From NCBI GenBank assembly GCA_002082245.2, contig NBTC02000002.1:4402001-4466000 (forward strand): 64,000 nucleotides of DNA. Reading direction: 5' to 3'. The notes below the pieces were generated by a model that searched no databases, was not told the DNA's origin, and saw only the letters and a program-made list of their open reading frames with translations. A program made the translations under genes and the position numbers. Every line of letters starts with the position of its first letter. The stretch's first letter is position 1. This document shows, in pieces, positions 62,951 through 64,000 of the stretch. The DNA is from Yersinia enterocolitica (GTDB lineage Bacteria > Pseudomonadota > Gammaproteobacteria > Enterobacterales > Enterobacteriaceae).

Positions 62951-64000
62951 TTGCCATCGAAAACTGGCTATCGGCTGGTTACTTATCTGTTTGCTGTTAC
63001 TGGCAACATTACTCTGGCTGATCCCTCGTAGTCAGATTAACAGCAGTGTCTTGGCACTATTGCCCAAGCAGGAGTTGGCAGGCGTACCTGTCGAATTAAC
63101 CGCAGGGTTTAATCAGCGTCTTGATCGCCAATTAGTGTGGCTGGTTAGCCCAGCAGAAGACCAATTGGCTCCGGTGAACTGGTGGTTGCAGCAGTTACAA
63201 AAAATGCCTGCGCTGCATCAGGTCAGTGGTGAGATGACTGCTCAACGTTTACAGGCGTGGGGCGCCTTTTTCTTTCAGCATCGTAATGTATTGTTGGATG
63301 AGGCTACCCGTCTGCGATTAAGCCATGGTGGAGCGGCACAGGCTCAGTGGATATTGGGGCAGGCGTATTCGGCATTTGCTGGCGTGAGTGGTAAAGAGTT
63401 GCAGTATGATCCTTTACTGTTGGTCCGTGGCTCTCAATTAGCACAACAACAAAACAGTGGGGCATTAAGTATCAGTAAGGGCTGGCTGGTGGCGAAAGAT
63501 AGCCAGGGCCGCCCATGGTATTTGATTCACGGTGAATTACGCGCTTCATCTTATGATATGGCCAGTGCCCGTAGCACCGTTGAGTCATTGGCTGAATTAA
63601 AGCAGCAACTTCAGCAGCGTTGGCCCGGTACTGAAGTCTTGGAACGCGGCACCCTTTTTTACAGTAATTACGCGAGTCAGCAGGCTGAAAGTGATATCTC
63701 GACCATTGGTTTGATCTCCGTCGCCGGTGTATTCCTGCTGATATTGATAATGTTTAAATCGCTATTGCCACTCGCCTTATGCCTTTTATCAATAACTATT
63801 GGGGCATTGGCTGGGGCGGTTGCCACGTTACTGGTCTTTGGCGAAGTCCATGTTATGACGCTGGTATTGAGTGCCAGTATCATTGGTATTTCAGCGGATT
63901 ACACGCTTTATTACCTGACAGACCGCATGGCGCACGGTGGCCAAACGACGCCATTGGAGAGCCTGGCAAAACTTTTCCCAGCCCTGTCAATGGCGCTACT
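62922..64000 (+). CDS. apeM: MMPL/RND-family exporter, ApeM (5' part, cut by window)
   Basis: The frame opens at ATG 62922 (MPNSSFLRTDCHRKLAIGWL), 29 bases inside apeL, and stays open for 359 codons to the right edge. A first membrane segment (about residues 15-33) is followed by a periplasmic loop (LPKQELAGVPVELTAGFNQR...). Then comes a cluster of RND-like membrane helices (LISVAGVFLLILIMF, LPLALCLLSITIGALAGAV) and GISADYTLYYLTDRMAHGG, a sterol-sensing/MMPL motif. Such exporters in APE clusters are thought to move the glycolipid-linked pigment outward. The C-terminal half lies outside the window. Confidence 0.88.
   Translation, partial: MPNSSFLRTDCHRKLAIGWLLICLLLLATLLWLIPRSQINSSVLALLPKQELAGVPVELTAGFNQRLDRQLVWLVSPAEDQLAPVNWWLQQLQKMPALHQVSGEMTAQRLQAWGAFFFQHRNVLLDEATRLRLSHGGAAQAQWILGQAYSAFAGVSGKELQYDPLLLVRGSQLAQQQNSGALSISKGWLVAKDSQGRPWYLIHGELRASSYDMASARSTVESLAELKQQLQQRWPGTEVLERGTLFYSNYASQQAESDISTIGLISVAGVFLLILIMFKSLLPLALCLLSITIGALAGAVATLLVFGEVHVMTLVLSASIIGISADYTLYYLTDRMAHGGQTTPLESLAKLFPALSMAL

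Noticed and set aside
53496..64000. Genomic island with tRNA-Asp as attachment site
   Set aside because: No integrase, insertion sequence or repeat of the tRNA 3' end is visible in the window; only the position and AT-rich start suggest it.

Overview
The window looks like the chromosome of an enterobacterium of the genus Yersinia. The core genes keep the Escherichia coli order, the protein sequences are close to but distinct from E. coli, intergenic spacers carry 127-bp ERIC elements and their short deletion forms, and the 16S rRNA is of the Yersinia type. The species cannot be fixed by eye. Nearly all of the window is conserved core genome; the accessory part is the last 10 kb.

Bases 1-8457 match the E. 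coli 63-min region: the end of gcvA, ygdD, rlmM, then xni, ppnN and queF on the minus strand, syd, the CsrB regulatory RNA (missed by ORF-based views), yqcC, truC and yqcA. At about 8.5 kb the order jumps to the E. coli 4-5 min region: yaeH, dapD, glnD and map (minus), then a long plus-strand run rpsB-tsf-pyrH-frr-dxr-uppS-cdsA-rseP-bamA-skp-lpxD-fabZ-lpxA-lpxB-rnhB-dnaE-accA. This run covers translation factors, isoprenoid and undecaprenyl synthesis, phospholipid synthesis, outer-membrane assembly, lipid A synthesis, replication and the first step of fatty-acid synthesis. It is followed by ldcC, yaeR, tilS, a small cytochrome c, rof/yaeP (minus), yaeQ, arfB, nlpE, then proS, trmO, rcsF and the metNIQ methionine importer (all minus), and gmhB.

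From 47.6 to 53.6 kb lies a complete rRNA operon (two promoters, boxA, 16S, tRNA-Ile, tRNA-Ala, 23S, 5S, tRNA-Asp, terminator), placed after gmhB as rrnH is in E. coli.

From 53.86 kb to the right edge, immediately after tRNA-Asp where E. coli has dkgB, is the left part of an aryl-polyene (APE/flexirubin-like pigment) gene cluster. A SAM methyltransferase and a small lipoprotein lie on the minus strand. Divergent from them is a tightly overlapping operon: a chain-length-factor-like ketosynthase, a lysophospholipid-type acyltransferase, two acyl carrier proteins, a membrane protein, an AMP-ligase, a hot-dog dehydratase, a glycosyltransferase-acyltransferase fusion, a thioesterase, a LolA-like carrier and an MMPL exporter cut by the window edge. 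The active ketosynthase, ketoreductase and second dehydratase expected of such clusters would lie to the right.

I found no CRISPR array, insertion sequence, integrase, phage or toxin system. The most useful non-obvious items are csrB with its upstream UvrY-type box, the APE cluster abutting tRNA-Asp, ERIC insertions inside operons (including between metI and metQ), and two perfect inverted repeats near queF. The APE cluster is a known class of system, so I do not claim an entirely new one.
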